Shown: piece after piece, positions 9,969-21,889 of the stretch
Layout: each line of letters begins with the position of its first letter
Numbering within the stretch: position 1 is the first letter of the stretch
Assembly (NCBI GenBank): GCA_039090855.1
Contig: CM077013.1
Span: forward strand, 134,747,240 to 134,811,239
DNA: 64,000 nt
Direction of reading: 5' to 3'
Origin: Macrothele yani
Taxonomy: Eukaryota; Arthropoda; Arachnida; Araneae; Macrothelidae
Made by a program: the position numbers and the translations under genes
The notes under the pieces: generated by a model
Database searches by the model: none
What the model saw: only the letters and a program-made list of their open reading frames with translations
Told to the model about the DNA's origin: nothing

Positions 9969-11692
9969 TCCTTCCCTTTCATATTTTTTCCCTTTCCCTC
10001 ATCGTTGTCGCACGCTGCTTCGCTCAGTTGTTTTTCCATCCCCGTTGTCTTTTCTCCTATTGCAGAAAAACACCAGTGAGCCTCGAGAACACCTTTCGAA
10101 AAGGGGCTTAGCTGCGATGGATAAGGGAAAAGGAGTTTCCTTTGTTTTTTTGGTGGTTCGCCGCTGCAGTAGCAACAGCGCGAGCAGCACGCTCCGTTTC
10201 GGTCCGGGTCGACCGGTGGTCGTCGGTTGTGGCTTTGCTCAGTCCTGATCTTAGTATATATTTTCACAAACTGCATGCATCAGTAAATGTAAGTGTTTTT
10301 TATTAAAATTAGAAGTGTAAAAGCCAATTTGTTTTTATTCTTAAATTTTATTTAAAGTGTAAAATTTTATTTAGACAATGCATTGTGCTTTTATTTTCAT
10401 ACGTAAATATAGCAAAAAAACAGTAGAACCGCAAGTTTAGCTGATCTGCATAGCATTTTGCTACAACTTTTGCAGACAAAATAGCCTAATTGCAACAAAA
10501 GAAAAAATTCCAGCTTAAACAATGCGGCATGGACTTCACACATGCGCGCTGAAGTCCAAGGTCGTGCGCCACTGAGTCTCGACGCCATGCTGTCTAGTTT
10601 AACAGAGAAAAAATGCGGTCGGATACTTATTGATCCGACCTTGTATTTTCTGTATCATGCTACTATAAAGACGCATTACGAATACTTCGACCAGAGTTTT
10701 GTGACTATGTTTGAAATAAACACGGTGCATATTCAGTGGCTTTTTCCGTTTTTAAACTGTCAGATGATGACGCAATACTGACATGTTCTGTCGACGTCCA
10801 TGTGTTATTGCATGTTACTTAGAATTTGTTGGATGTCATTCGTAACGTCTTCTTTCAGAGCTCAGTTTCTGTCGTTACAAACACGTAATATATTTGAAAT
10901 GCAGTTGATTGTTGAAAAAGAAATGCCGACTTTTTTTTTTTAAATTATCCCTACGCGTTTTCCAACGTTTTCACTATTTAGAGCAATGCCTCCGAGAACA
11001 ATGAAACAGTCATTTTGAAAATTAGTAATCATATACTATCTCACAAGGGTTGCGATTATGATAAGGAAAAAGGTTTTTGGAGCGATTAAACTTTTCTGAG
11101 TACAAAAACGTTGTATTAAAAATAACGGTAAAAACACGTGTAGAAATTAAATTTAGGAATTAAGGCCCCGATTGGGCTAGTCAATGGCTAGGATATAACA
11201 CTTAGGGATGAAAGTTACCAGCTAGTGTCGCACCACAGCCAAGAAGCTGTCGTCGTTCAGAAGTTAAGGTGGTGTACAACTTCCTCATTATAAATGAGGC
11301 TACGTATATTACAGAGAAGTATCCAGATGATCCTCATTTAACACTTTCCAGTAAGGGTATTCCATCTCACATTTCCATTAACAAAATTCTCCACCAGATG
11401 AAGAAATTCAGAGCTAAACCTATTCAGAAAATCAATCTCATTCAACAAACAAAGTAAGGAATTGCATTTTTAAGCCCCTTCATATTTTCATTACAAAATT
11501 ATGTCTTAAGCGTACTGAAATCTAAGGAACGAATCTGAATATACTTCAGAAACCACTCAAGCGATCTCTCAACTCCCCAACCGCTGTTGGAAAGTTTTCG
11601 GATTACATTCAGATTAACCGTTGGGCCCTCGTCCAACATTAATTTATAGGGGAGGGGGGTATTAATGTTGCTCCAGGTCCCATTGTTTTTGG
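9969..11692. other. Unassigned stretch
   Basis: A GC-richer block at about 10050-10240 contains CpG sites but no recognised gene. A short inverted repeat (GGTCGGAT/ATCCGACC) lies at 10618-10640. The frame at 11269-11457 encodes 62 residues without known motifs. Otherwise AT-rich non-coding DNA. Confidence 0.4.
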
Positions 11693-11917
11693 TTTTTTTT
11701 TTTTTAAATTGGAGGTTTAACGACCACCGTGAGCAACTTAATGGGCTATAAGCAGTCGCCCGTCCCTAATTTAGAGTCACTGGTTCCAAGGAAGGAAGAG
11801 AGCCAGTGTCGTAAGAGAAACACAACATCCATGCCTCACCGGGATTCGAACCCGGACCCCTTTCAGACGAATGACCAGAGGCCATTGCTTAGACCACTAC
11901 GCCACCGTGGGGCGGCC
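11693..11917 (-). mobile_element. tRNA-derived SINE (family 1)
   Basis: Minus-strand copy with antisense tail at 11693-11705, body intact, B box intact (GATTCGAACCC in plus reading) and A-box region GCCACCGTGGGGCGGCC with a small insertion. Target duplication is not clear. It appears older than the 1.5-kb copy because of several substitutions in the body. Confidence 0.9.
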
Positions 11918-13147
11918 CTGGGTTTTCCCACATATATATACTTTTCATCAAACTGCACATAAACATGCACCAAACCAGGTAAATTCTATTTCCCGTAATT
12001 GAAATCTATCTCAAAAAATTGCCGCAACAAAGCTTTGAATACGTTAAAAGTGTGGTCGTAAATTTCCATGAACGTCGTCAATGAATATCTTCCTGCAACA
12101 ACGACAGGCAACTGGTCTTCGAAAATTTACCACGAGCTGCGGGAGCTAGATTTTACCTGGGCAGTTTTAGTCTTACTACGAGTTCAACAACCACATGTCA
12201 GGCTTCAGGCAAAAGACAAACACACACACACACGCACAGTTTGAAGGCAAGGACAAGCACTCTTCTTTGAAAACGCAGAAGAGGCAGTTCTTTAACATCA
12301 TGGCAGAAGGGAGAGGGAAGGGGGAGCTCTCTAGAGGAAGGATCACTCATATTGTAAATGAGAAAGAAAATATTCCGGTTTACTAAATGCGCTGCGGTTA
12401 GACTGCGATATCAAAGAAGGAGCCGGTTGTTCGATCAAACGACTTCTGAACCATAAAAAAAATGAAAGAGGAAAAAAATAGGAAAAGGAAGTAAGCTATA
12501 ATCTCTTGCACAGCACGTGGTCGTAAATTGTCAAAAAACAAACGACAGCAGGTGAAACCTTAATATCCGAGCTCCACTGAAATTATTTTTCAGTTTCATG
12601 TACAAGACATAGGTATGCATCCAAAATGTTCTAATAATGTTCTTTGTACCACATTTTGCAAAATCAACATGTGATTATGTATAATTTTGTTCGTCCGTGG
12701 ACATATTCCCACTTCTAGTTAAAATTCCTTTTGCATCGAGTGGAAGAAATCCTGACAATTTCGTTTGTTTACACTTCTAAACGACAGCGAGAAAAATTAC
12801 TTTTGTTTGCACGGACGAAAGTGCATTCCCCAGGTCTTAATGCTCTGCCTGACCGCCCGTCTTCGAGTTTGTGGGCATGAAGAGTTTCGCAATTCTAAGT
12901 CCTAGTCTACTCTCTCTTGCTATGGTCGTGCCTGAAAAGCCCAGGAGGAGAGTCGTTTGGAAGATGCTCGAACGAATTTGAACTTGATAGCCTCAATTTT
13001 CATGTTCAAAATCGCTCAGAACATTTGCTTTTTGCTCATTCCGACCCTCAGTCGAACGTTAACTGATGCTCAACGAGCTTGTCTGTCAAATTTATACCGC
13101 ACAACGATCTCGCGTGCTGTTGGACTGAGCACAAGTGACAACTTTCC
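11918..13147. other. Unassigned stretch
   Basis: No supported gene. A (CA)n-like short run occurs near 12222-12236. Open frames at 12195-12386 and 12957-13181 are short and without recognisable domains. Confidence 0.4.
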
Positions 13148-15145
13148 AGAAATCCAAGTGGTTCTCGAGACTTTGATATGAAGTCCAGTGGGTGGTGATC
13201 AAGCTTTTGACATAAAGTACAATGGGTGGTCGAGCTAGTGAAATGAAGTTCAATTCGTGCTCGAGATTTTTAAATGAAGTTCATTGTGTGCTTCAGACTT
13301 TGATATGAAATCCAACGGGTGCTCAGACTTGAAATGAAGTCCAGTGGGAGCTTGACCTTGTGAAATGAAGTCCAATGGAAGCTAGAGCTAACGAAATGAA
13401 GTCCAATGGATGTCGTTCTTTTGAAATTAAGTCCAATGGGTGCTCGAGCTTTTGAAAAGAAATCCAATGCGTGCTCGAGCTTCTAATACGAAGTCCAATG
13501 AGTGCCCGAACTTTTGATATGAAGTCTACTGGGTGCTCAAGATTTTTGATATGAAGTTCAATGGGTGCTTCAGCTTTCGGCATGAAGTCCAGAAGGTGCT
13601 CGAGCTTTTGGCATGAAGTCCAATGCGTGCTCGAGATTTTAAACTCAAGTCCAGTAGGTGCTCAGACTTGAAATGAAGTCCATCGGGGGCTAGAGCTTGT
13701 GAAATGAAGTCCAATAGATGCTAGAACTTTTGAAATGAAGTCCAGAGGGTGCTCGAGCTTTTGAAAAGAAATTCAATGCGTGCTCGAGCTTTCTAAATGA
13801 AGTCCAATACATGCTCGAGTTTTTTATATAAAGTCCAGTGAGTGCTCGAGCTTGATATGAAGTCCAATGGGTGCTCAAGATTTTTTATGTGAAATTCAAT
13901 GGGTGCTTCAGCTTTTGGCATCAAGTCCAATGGGTGCTCGAGCTTTTGGCATGAAGTCCAAGAGTGATCGAGATTTTAAACTGAAGTCCAATAGGTACTT
14001 AGACTTGAAATGAAGTCCATCGGGTGCTTGAGCTTGTGAAACGAAGTCCAATAGATGCTAGAGCTTTTGAAATGAAGTCCAGAGGGTGCTCGAGCTTTTC
14101 AAAAGAAGTCCAATGGGTGCTCGAGCTATTGGCACGAAGTCCAATGGGTGCTCGAGGTTTTGGCATGAAGTCCAATGCGTGCACGACATTTTAAAATGAA
14201 GTCTAATTGGTGCTCAGACTTGAAATGAAGTCCATCGGGTGCTTGAGCTTCGGAAATGAAGTACAGTGGGTGCTCGAGCTTCTGATATGAAGTCCAATGG
14301 GTGCTCGAGCTTCTGAAAAGAAGTTCAGTGGGTGCTCGAGCTTCTGATACGAAGTCCAATGAGTGCCCCAGCTTCTGATACGAAGTCCAATGAGTGCCCC
14401 AGCTTCTGATACGAAGTCCTAGGAGAGCCCGAGCTTTTGATATGGAGTCCACTGGGTGCTCACGATTTTTGATATGAAGTTCAATGGGTGCTCGAGCTTT
14501 TGGGATGAAGTCCGATGGGTGCTCGACCTTGTGAAATGAAGTTCAATTAGTGCTCGGGATTTTGAAATGAAGTCCAATAGGTGTTCAGACTTGAAATGAA
14601 GTCCAACGGGTGCTTGAGCTTGTGAAATGAAGTCCAATACCTGCAAGAGATTTTGAAATGAAGTCTAATTGGTGCTCGAGCTTTTGAAATGAAGTGTAAT
14701 GGGTGCTCGAGCTTTTGAAAAGAAGTCCAATGGGTGCTCGAGCTTTTGAAAAGAAGTCCAATGGGTGCTCGAGCTTCTGATACGAAGTGCAATGAGTGTC
14801 TGAGCTTTTAATATGAAGTCCAATGGGTGCTTAAACTTTTGATATGAAGTCCACTAGGTGCTTAAACTTTTGATATGAAGTCCACTAGGTGCTAAAGATT
14901 TTTTTATATGAAGTTCAATATGTGCTCGAGCTTCTGATATGAAGTCCAATGGGTGCTTGAACTTTTTATATGAAGTTCATGTGGTGCACGGTCTTTTGAT
15001 ATGATATGGGTGCTCGAGCTTTGGACATGAAAAATGAACTTAGCGCTCGAGCTTTTAACAGAAAGTCTAATGATCGCTCCCGAGCCGTGAATAAGTACCA
15101 GTTTTGAAACTTAAGAAGTAAATCCGATAGGTGCTCGAGCTCTTT
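13148..15145. repeat. 31-bp minisatellite, about 64 units
   Basis: Tandem repeat of a unit resembling ATGAAGTCCAATGGGTGCTC followed by GAGCTTTTGAA, about 31 bp, with substitutions and small indels between units. Most units contain the palindrome GCTCGAGC. The unit lacks stop codons in several minus-strand frames, which gives long but meaningless open frames with a repeating 31-residue pattern (x-EHPLDFISK-). Because 31 is not a multiple of three, all frames are cycled. This is not evidence for a protein. Confidence 0.95.
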
Positions 15146-15174
15146 ACATTCCCACACCTACACAAATAAATTTA

Positions 15175-15291
15175 CAGTGGAATGTCGATTATAAGCCAAT
15201 TAGGCCTACAGCTTGGTCAGTTTTTAAAACTGTGACGGGTTTGTTTAATTTTGGCTCAGTGAAAGACGTATAATCAAACAACGTGCCACTG
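15175..15291. mobile_element. Short pogo/Tigger-like MITE
   Basis: The element starts CAGTGGAATGTCGATTATAA and its other end, in reverse complement, starts CAGTGGCACGTTGTTTGATT, giving imperfect terminal inverted repeats. It is flanked on both sides by TA (15173-15174 and 15292-15293), the target duplication of the Tc1/mariner/pogo superfamily. At 117 bp it has no coding capacity and would depend on a pogo-type transposase. A decayed one is present at 31.7-32.2 kb, although a link between the two is only a guess. Confidence 0.7.
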
Positions 15292-15863
15292 TATTCTATT
15301 GCGCGCGCGTGTGTTTGTGTGTGACTGTTTATGTACATATGAGTCTATAGAATGTTTCGGGAAAAGCAGCTTCGTAGTTATTTCCACTTATTTCTTCATC
15401 ACTCTTAGGGTACGATTCCAAAACTGATTTTGGAAGTGTATGATGAGCACGAGCAGTTTATTTTCTTTCTACAATAGTTTATATTCCCGTAACTGCGTAA
15501 GCGCAAAACCTTTCACCACATCCAAATGGATATTAAGAGACTTAAACCTAGGCTTTGCTCACAATGTACACTAGATAAAGCCTTTTACACTGGCGGAAAG
15601 TGAAAAAAGAACACCAAGAAGGAATTGGCGGATGATCATGAAATTTACATATGTTAATGGGGTCGAGTTTACGTAGGTGTGATGTTAATTTCGGGACCAC
15701 CCGGTGAGCGCTTACGCCACAGCACGGCATAATATGCAAATTATCGTCGGTGGTATTTAAGGAGTGCGGCGAAGTGAATGTAATCAGTCGTCGGCGTACG
15801 GACACGTGCGAAGGCCCCCGAGCAAGACGGTGTACTTACGTATTTTCGGTCTCGTGTAGTAGT

Positions 15864-16082
15864 TTTTTTTTTTTAATAGGAGGTTTAACGACCACCGTGA
15901 GCAACTCAATGGGCTATAAGCAGTCGCTCGTCCCTAATTTAGGGTCACTGGTTCCAGGGAAGGGAGAGAACCAGTGCCGTAAGACAAACACAACATCCAT
16001 GCCTCACCGGGATTCGAACCCGGACCCCGTTCGGACGAATGATCAGAGGCCATCGCTTAGACCACTGCGCCACCGGGGCGGC
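15864..16082 (-). mobile_element. tRNA-derived SINE (family 1), in LINE 5' UTR
   Basis: Minus-strand copy with intact A and B boxes. A 13-bp target duplication with one mismatch (CTCGTGTAGTAGT / CTCGTGCAGTAGT) lies at 15851-15863 and 16083-16095. It is inserted between the Tc1 junction and LINE ORF1, so it is the youngest of the three nested elements here. Confidence 0.93.
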
Positions 16083-16257
16083 CTCGTGCAGTAGTGAATA
16101 GCAAAGTACGCGGGAGAAATCCTTCTCATTATTTAGCTGCATGGAGTTTAGTTGCTTCACCACTAAGTGATTCTCATATAGTTTGTGGTCGTCAAGGATT
16201 TGACTGTGAGTTATTTTTATTTCTTGTTCTTTAAACTTCAAGTTAGAAGCTTTATTT

Positions 16258-17801
16258 TTGTTTTCCGGTTCCAGGCCAACCGGGGCTCCGTGCCTCCGGA
16301 ATGGCGAACTTTTGAACAGACCTGAAACCATTCAGGTTACTCATAATGGGAAGTATCCCAATGTTAATATTCTTAAGGAATTAGTCGACAAACTTGACTA
16401 TCCGGAACATTTGCACACAGTCCAGCGACTTAACAATGGACTTTTCACAGTACGTTTCCAAACTGCTGCACAAGCACTGCACTACCTTGAGCACCCCTTG
16501 ACAGCCTACAAGGATGTTGCGGTGAACATTTCACCAGTAGATGACGGCATTCGTACCGTCTATGTCAAACTCGTGCCCATTGACATCCCTAATGAGAAGA
16601 TCTCTGCGGCACTTACTGGATATGGGGAGTTGTCACCCCTATTCAGAAAGAGCGGCACACACTCAAAGGTCTGGAACATGTTTATACAGGCACAAGAATT
16701 GTTCGCCTGCGTATGACAAAGCCAGTACCCAATTTCCTTCAAGTGGGCCGTTGGAAGGCCATGGTCACATATGCTGGCATGATACGCACATGCCGTAGAT
16801 GCGGTAATGCTGGCCACATTGCTCCTCAGTGCCCATCCCGAGCTTGCCCCAACTGTAGTACGGTGGGGCACTTAGAGATCTCGTGCGAGCAAGCCTTCTC
16901 CAAGTGCGGTGCGGATTCTCACACCAAATCCAGATGCACCCAGTCATCCTTCGCAGATGTTGTAGCTAGGCCTTCAACAGCTCCCCTTGTTTTCAATGAG
17001 AAGTTTCCAGAGCTACCCTCCACCAGTACTACTGTTGTTCCCGGGGACTCTGGTGTTCCTGATGCAGTTGTTACCATGGACCCGGAACATGTTGCTTCCT
17101 TGAAATTACCGGTTGTCATACCTGTCGATCCGCCTTCCGAGAATGTCGTGACTTCTGTTAATCAAGAGACCTTGGTTGTTGACGGCCGCGTCGAGCCTGG
17201 AACTTCTTCTGCTGTTTCACCAGTGCAAGATCTTGAGGTTCTTGACATGCCATCTACAGAGGTCACCTCACTGCCTCTTGCCGTTGAATCGGCTGTTGTT
17301 ATTAAGTCTGAGCCTCCCATGGACGCCGACGTATGTACCGAGGTCCCTGAGCCTCCTTCACCTGATTCTCCTGACGCCCAAGTCGGACTTGTTACCACTG
17401 TTGCATTTACAGAGGTTATTTCGGATGATGACAACATTTACATAGATTCCGTTGATGATGTTGCTTTCACCTCTCCTGTCGGAACTGTCTCCCTACCTTC
17501 CACCTCCGGGGACAAAGTTGTACCCGTCATCCACTCCAGCAGGCCGCCGGGACGTGTTCCTGTTGCCATCCACAATGTTACTCCTTCCAGAGAGACTCGT
17601 CCTGCTGACCATTCCTACCGTCAACAACGACGGTCCTCTACATCTTCGGAGGGCAGGACTCGCGGCAGCCGTTCGGCAAGTGTTCATCCTGGCCGTCGGG
17701 AAAGATCTCCCGTTCAACTGGGGGAAGGGGAACTTCCCCCAAGTAGCCGCCGCCGGAATCACAACCGTTCCACCTCTGGAGATTGGCATCGTCAGTTCTA
17801 A
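16258..17801 (+). pseudogene. LINE ORF1 protein (zinc-knuckle RNA-binding), frameshifted
   Basis: ORF1 products of such LINEs bind the element RNA as part of the retrotransposition particle. The first part (to 16716) resembles an RRM-like domain. The frame shifts near 16670-16700, after which the GTRIVRLRMTKPVPNF region continues in another frame. About 27 residues after the Met at 16713 come two CCHC knuckles: CRRCGNAGHIAPQC and CPNCSTVGHLEISC (C-x2-C-x4-H-x4-C), followed by a third, degenerate Cys cluster. The middle is acidic and Ser/Thr/Pro-rich, and the C terminus is Arg/Ser-rich. A single frameshift separates it from a full frame of about 510 codons. Confidence 0.85.
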
Positions 17802-17868
17802 GTGCCGATCCACGTTTCTAAAACGGGTGGGCTAATTTGAATCTACCCTCCTTACTGACCTTTGTTTT

Positions 17869-20800
17869 GTGTATTTTTGTATTTCAATTATCTGCTTAAC
17901 CTTCAACCTTAAAGTTTCAACATTAAATATTCAGGGACTTCGGTCCCGGTCAGTAAGGCGTTGGCTCATCGGCTGGATTATGACCCAGGATATTGATATC
18001 CTGTGTGTCCAGGAAACATTTTTTCACAATTTTAGGCATATTTCGGAATTTCGTCATTACACTAATGCCCCGTGCTGGTTTAGTCTTTCTCCGACTAGTC
18101 ACAGGGGCGGCGGAATTATTGTCAACCTTAACTTCAAGGGTCGACAACTGAAATTTCAATATGATGACGAGGGTCGAGTAGCTGCTGTCAGCTTCGCCCT
18201 CGCTGAGTTTAAAATTCGCGTTATTTCAGCCTATGCGCCAATGGAACCCGCCCAACGGGGTAGATTCCTCAGGAGTCTTCCTTTTTGTTTTGGGGGTGGT
18301 GAAGACTTCCTCATTTTGGGGGTGACTTTAATCTTGTAACGGAGCCTCTTGATAAACAGGGGGTACCTGGCCGACGGACTCGTCCCGGGTTGTCTTCTCC
18401 GGGTTCATGTCGGGGGCGGGGCTGATGGACGCCTGGCGTTCTACTCACCCTGGGGTCTTCGACTGGACTTGGACAGACGGCTCGGTTCGGGCCCGCCTGG
18501 ACAGGATTCTTGTGGGGGGCCCTGGGGATTGACCTTGTGTCTTCTGTTCATTGTGATGTTAATTCTGTGTTTCTCCGTGTGAGTGACCATCGTGCCGTTT
18601 CTGGTGAGATCGTTCTAACTGGGGCCCGGACACGAACTCAGGGCCCGTGGAGGATGAATCTGAATCTTCTCGAAGATGACGACATCCTTCAGGGCCTTAA
18701 GAGGTTGTTTCGGGGTGAAATTCAGTCTGAGACTCATCACACTGGTGAGTGGTGGGAGGGGGTTAAACTTAAAGTGAAGTCCTATTTACAACTTCAGGGG
18801 AAACTTTCGGCTCGTCAGCGGCTTTTAGAGCGAACTAGCATTGTCTGTATGTTGCGTGCATGCGAAGACGGGCAGCAAATGGGAGCGCAGAATGTTGGTA
18901 TGATTGCTGAACTTCAAGCTCAGTTGACAGATTTATATTGTAAAACCGGCCAAAGATGCACACAGGACTCTATTTCACAAAATTTGGAAAACGAGATTTC
19001 ACTTGCAAGTTTTTTTGCGAAATCTCGCAGAAACAAAATTATTTCCCAGGTAATTCCTGGCTTACAGCATGAGTCACGCTTCGTAACCTCTCAACCAAAA
19101 ATTCACAATTTGGTTTTCTCGCATTTCAGAGACCTGTTTGCATTTGATGAAGTGCAGCAGTCGTCCGCCGACTCTTGGGTCGCTGACGTGACCCAACTCG
19201 ACGCCGCGGCTTCTGTGCTTACATCGGACCCTGTCTGTATTTCTGAGGTGAGGCAAGCCATTGCCGGCTTGCGTAATGGTCGCAGTCCGGGTACTGATGG
19301 CATCCGTGTCGAATTTTATAAACGTTTTGTTGATTTGCTTGCTGAACCTCTATGTGATGTTTTTAATCATATTCTATCAACTGGGCAGTTAACCACGACG
19401 ATGCGGCTTGGTCAGATCGTTTTGGTTAACAAGCGGCGTGTGGTCCTGGTCGCCATTTGGGAGAGTGGAGACCCATCACTCTTCTCAATTACGATTATAA
19501 AATTTTGGCTAAAGTCCTTGCTAACCGACTGATTAGGGTTATTTCTGGCCTAGTAGGCGTGTGCCAGGTTTCTGGAATCCCGGGGAGGAGAATTTTTCAA
19601 AATTTAGTCCTCGTGCGGGACGGTATTCACTACCTCGACCGCAAGAGGTTGAAGTGCTGTATCCTTTCTTTGGATCAGAGCAAAGCCTTTGACAGGGTCT
19701 CTCACAAGTACCTTGTGACCCTGCTGGAGGCTTGTAACTTTAGCCAAGATTTTGTACACATGGTGAAGGTCTTGTATACTGATATCTTTAGTTTTATCCG
19801 AGTCAACGGTCAGATTACGGACTGCTTTCCCATCCGGAGAGGGGTCCGCCAAGGCTGCCCGTTGTCTGCTGCACTGTTCGTACTGAGCATTGAAACTCTC
19901 CTTAAGAAGATTCAATCTGCACCGAATATCGCTGGCATCCCAGTTCCGGGTTCGAGCTTTACAACAGCTGAGCTCAAATACCTTGTGTATGCAGATGACG
20001 TTGTTCTCTTCCTTCGGGATGAGATTTCCTTGCGAAATTTGTTTCATGTTAATGCGGACAGTGCAGGCGCTGCATTGAATGTGGATAAAACTAAAGCCTT
20101 GTGTTTGGGGGATTGGTCACCTGACGTTTTGCAGTTTGTAGGCTCAACCGATGATCCCATAAAGATCCTCGGTGTTTACTTTGATAAAAAGGGGTTCACC
20201 GCAAGACGTGGCGCTCTGTTCAACAGAAGCTCACTTCGGAATGTGCTTGGTGGGAGGGCTGCCAAATTTCTTTTTTTAATAGGGCTAAATTGGCTAAGTC
20301 TCTTGGTTTCCAAAATTGCTTTTTGCGGTACCCTACAACCCCCGACATACAGGGTCCTTTTGGCTCTAAATTCTCTAGTTTTTCGATTTGTCTGGGGAAC
20401 TAGAGCTGTCCTTTCTCGGGATTGCCTGGTTCAACCAGTCCATCGGGGGGGGGGGGGACTGGGTGTTCGGCACATTCTTGCGTGGTGTCGCGCGTTGATG
20501 GTTTCTAATGGGGCCTACATCCTGAAAAGCGATTCTCATCTTAACTTTAACTTCGCGTGTTATTTCATTTCCTAAAATCTTAGGTTATTTTCTTTCGCTT
20601 GTAACTACCTTGGGCCTAAAGCTCCGAGGCCCGGTGGACCACATGGCACTGCTATTTGTGAGGCTAGATTGTTAACTAGCCAGAACATAAGGTGTTCCTC
20701 GTGGCATGAACCCGATCCCCCTTTATAATGTATTCTTGCCATCCTTTGCTCCTCACATTCAGCGCAGGTTTCCCGTCTTGGGGATGAACTGGAGGGTCGC

Positions 20801-21326
20801 ATGGGCCAATGTTGCGTTTGCGGGTGTGGAAGGTCGTGTGCGTGACCTGCATTGGCGCTTGGCCCATGGGGTGATTTTCACCCGTGATTCCCTTTTTCGT
20901 TGGGGAGTCATCGACTCCCCAGACTGTCCCCACTGTGGACAGCCGGAGTCTTTATACCACCGATTTGTAGAATGTAATTTTGTTCGAAAAGTTTGGCAGC
21001 TTTTGTCTAGATGGATTTCTGTTAATATGTGTAATTTTAAAATTATTGTTTTTAAGCATCCGCTACTTGTTTCCGGTCAGCGTGCCTATGGTTTAAAGGT
21101 GATCCTTGCTACTGCTTGTACTGTGTTACATGATACTGCTCTGTCTGACCACGTTAGGCTCTATTCGAATAGGCCTGATGTGGTCGCCCTCTTTGTCAAG
21201 ATCAGATTGCGTGAGAGGGTGATTTCCGACTTTCACCACTGGCCGGAAGACGTTTTTCGCGTCCGATGGCTTTGTTGGTCTCGACTGGTTTCCTTACGCA
21301 ATAATGTGCTCTGCTTTCGGTTCTGA
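17869..21326 (+). pseudogene. LINE ORF2 endonuclease/reverse transcriptase, several frameshifts
   Basis: Domains in order: an AP-type endonuclease (STLNIQGLRS, LCVQET with the catalytic Glu, SAYAP, and VSDHRAV at its end near 18590); reverse transcriptase fingers (RNGRSPGTDGI near 19285), then GEWRPITLL, LDQSKAFDRV, RRGVRQGCPLS and VYADDVVLFL (catalytic Asp pair near 19990); and a C-terminal zinc-knuckle region CPHCGQPESLYHRFVEC near 20920-20970. Frameshifts occur near 18325 (one base short in a G run), about 18350-18520 and 19440-19470, and the frame breaks between 20575 and 20706. The copy cannot produce an intact protein. The RT blocks point to the Tx1/L1 group. Confidence 0.88.
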
Positions 21327-21750
21327 ATGTGTTTTCTGTTGGAGCATGTCGCATGCCTGACGATCGCTGCTCTTTTTACTTGCTTGTCTGGATCCTGTGT
21401 TTGCATCATGAATTGTATTTACATGCTTTTCTACTGTGTATATATTGTCTTTGTCTGCATTTGTCCATGCTTGGCCCGCGCTTTTGTTCTGTCTGTTGTC
21501 TGTGGCAGGTGTTGTGTCTCTCGGACGACAGTTTAGACCACTTCCTGCGCCTTTGTCATGCCTCTCGGGCGGGGAGGGGTGTGACAAATGACTTTTCATG
21601 CTTTTGTTTTGGTTGGAGGTGCTTAGATGTGGGTCCACTTTTTTTCTAAGCACATCCACCCTGTTTTCAGAGATACTTCTTCCCTGGAAGTGTTATTGCT
21701 TGTGTTTCGTCTTCCGAGTTTGGTAAGTAAGGTAAGTAGTTTCTTTTCTT

Positions 21751-21754
<4 letters not shown>

Positions 21755-21782
<28 letters not shown>
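21755..21782. repeat. (GT)n microsatellite
   Basis: Fourteen GT dinucleotides in the 3' region of the Tx1-like LINE. It may be the element's simple-sequence tail, in which case the 95 bases after it need another explanation. Confidence 0.95.
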
Positions 21783-21889
21783 TTCACCTCGATGATGATA
21801 GTGCCTTGGCTGACCCATAATATGGATTTCAGCAGAACAGTGTACAGCCTTGTGCTGTACCCCAGTTCACTAACTGAGAAGAAGCTGCA

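Larger units (their letters stand above)
15814..21877 (+). mobile_element. Tx1-like (L1 superfamily) non-LTR retrotransposon
   Basis: Two-ORF LINE inserted into a Tc1-like element. ORF1 is at 16258-17801 and ORF2 at 17869-21326. The 3' region contains a (TG)n run at 21755-21782 and about 95 further bases before Tc1 sequence resumes. The body of ORF2 (LDQSKAFDRVSHKYL, GIPGRRIFQNLVLVRDGIHY) resembles the Tx1 group, some members of which insert at fixed sites. Exact boundaries are uncertain: 5' homology of the Tc1 host fades between 15810 and 15835, and no target duplication was found. Confidence 0.8.

Noticed and set aside
10045..10248. Possible CpG-rich host promoter or exon
   Set aside because: The block is GC-richer than its surroundings, but no core promoter, splice pattern or protein similarity supports it.
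13270..14792. Series of minus-strand open frames of 60-108 codons with a repeating DFISK/IGLHFKS pattern
   Set aside because: They are the 31-bp minisatellite read in successive frames, not a repeat protein gene.
17162..17835. Overlapping alternative frames within LINE ORF1
   Set aside because: They are shadows of the Ser/Thr-rich ORF1 region and lack the zinc-knuckle or any other known motif.
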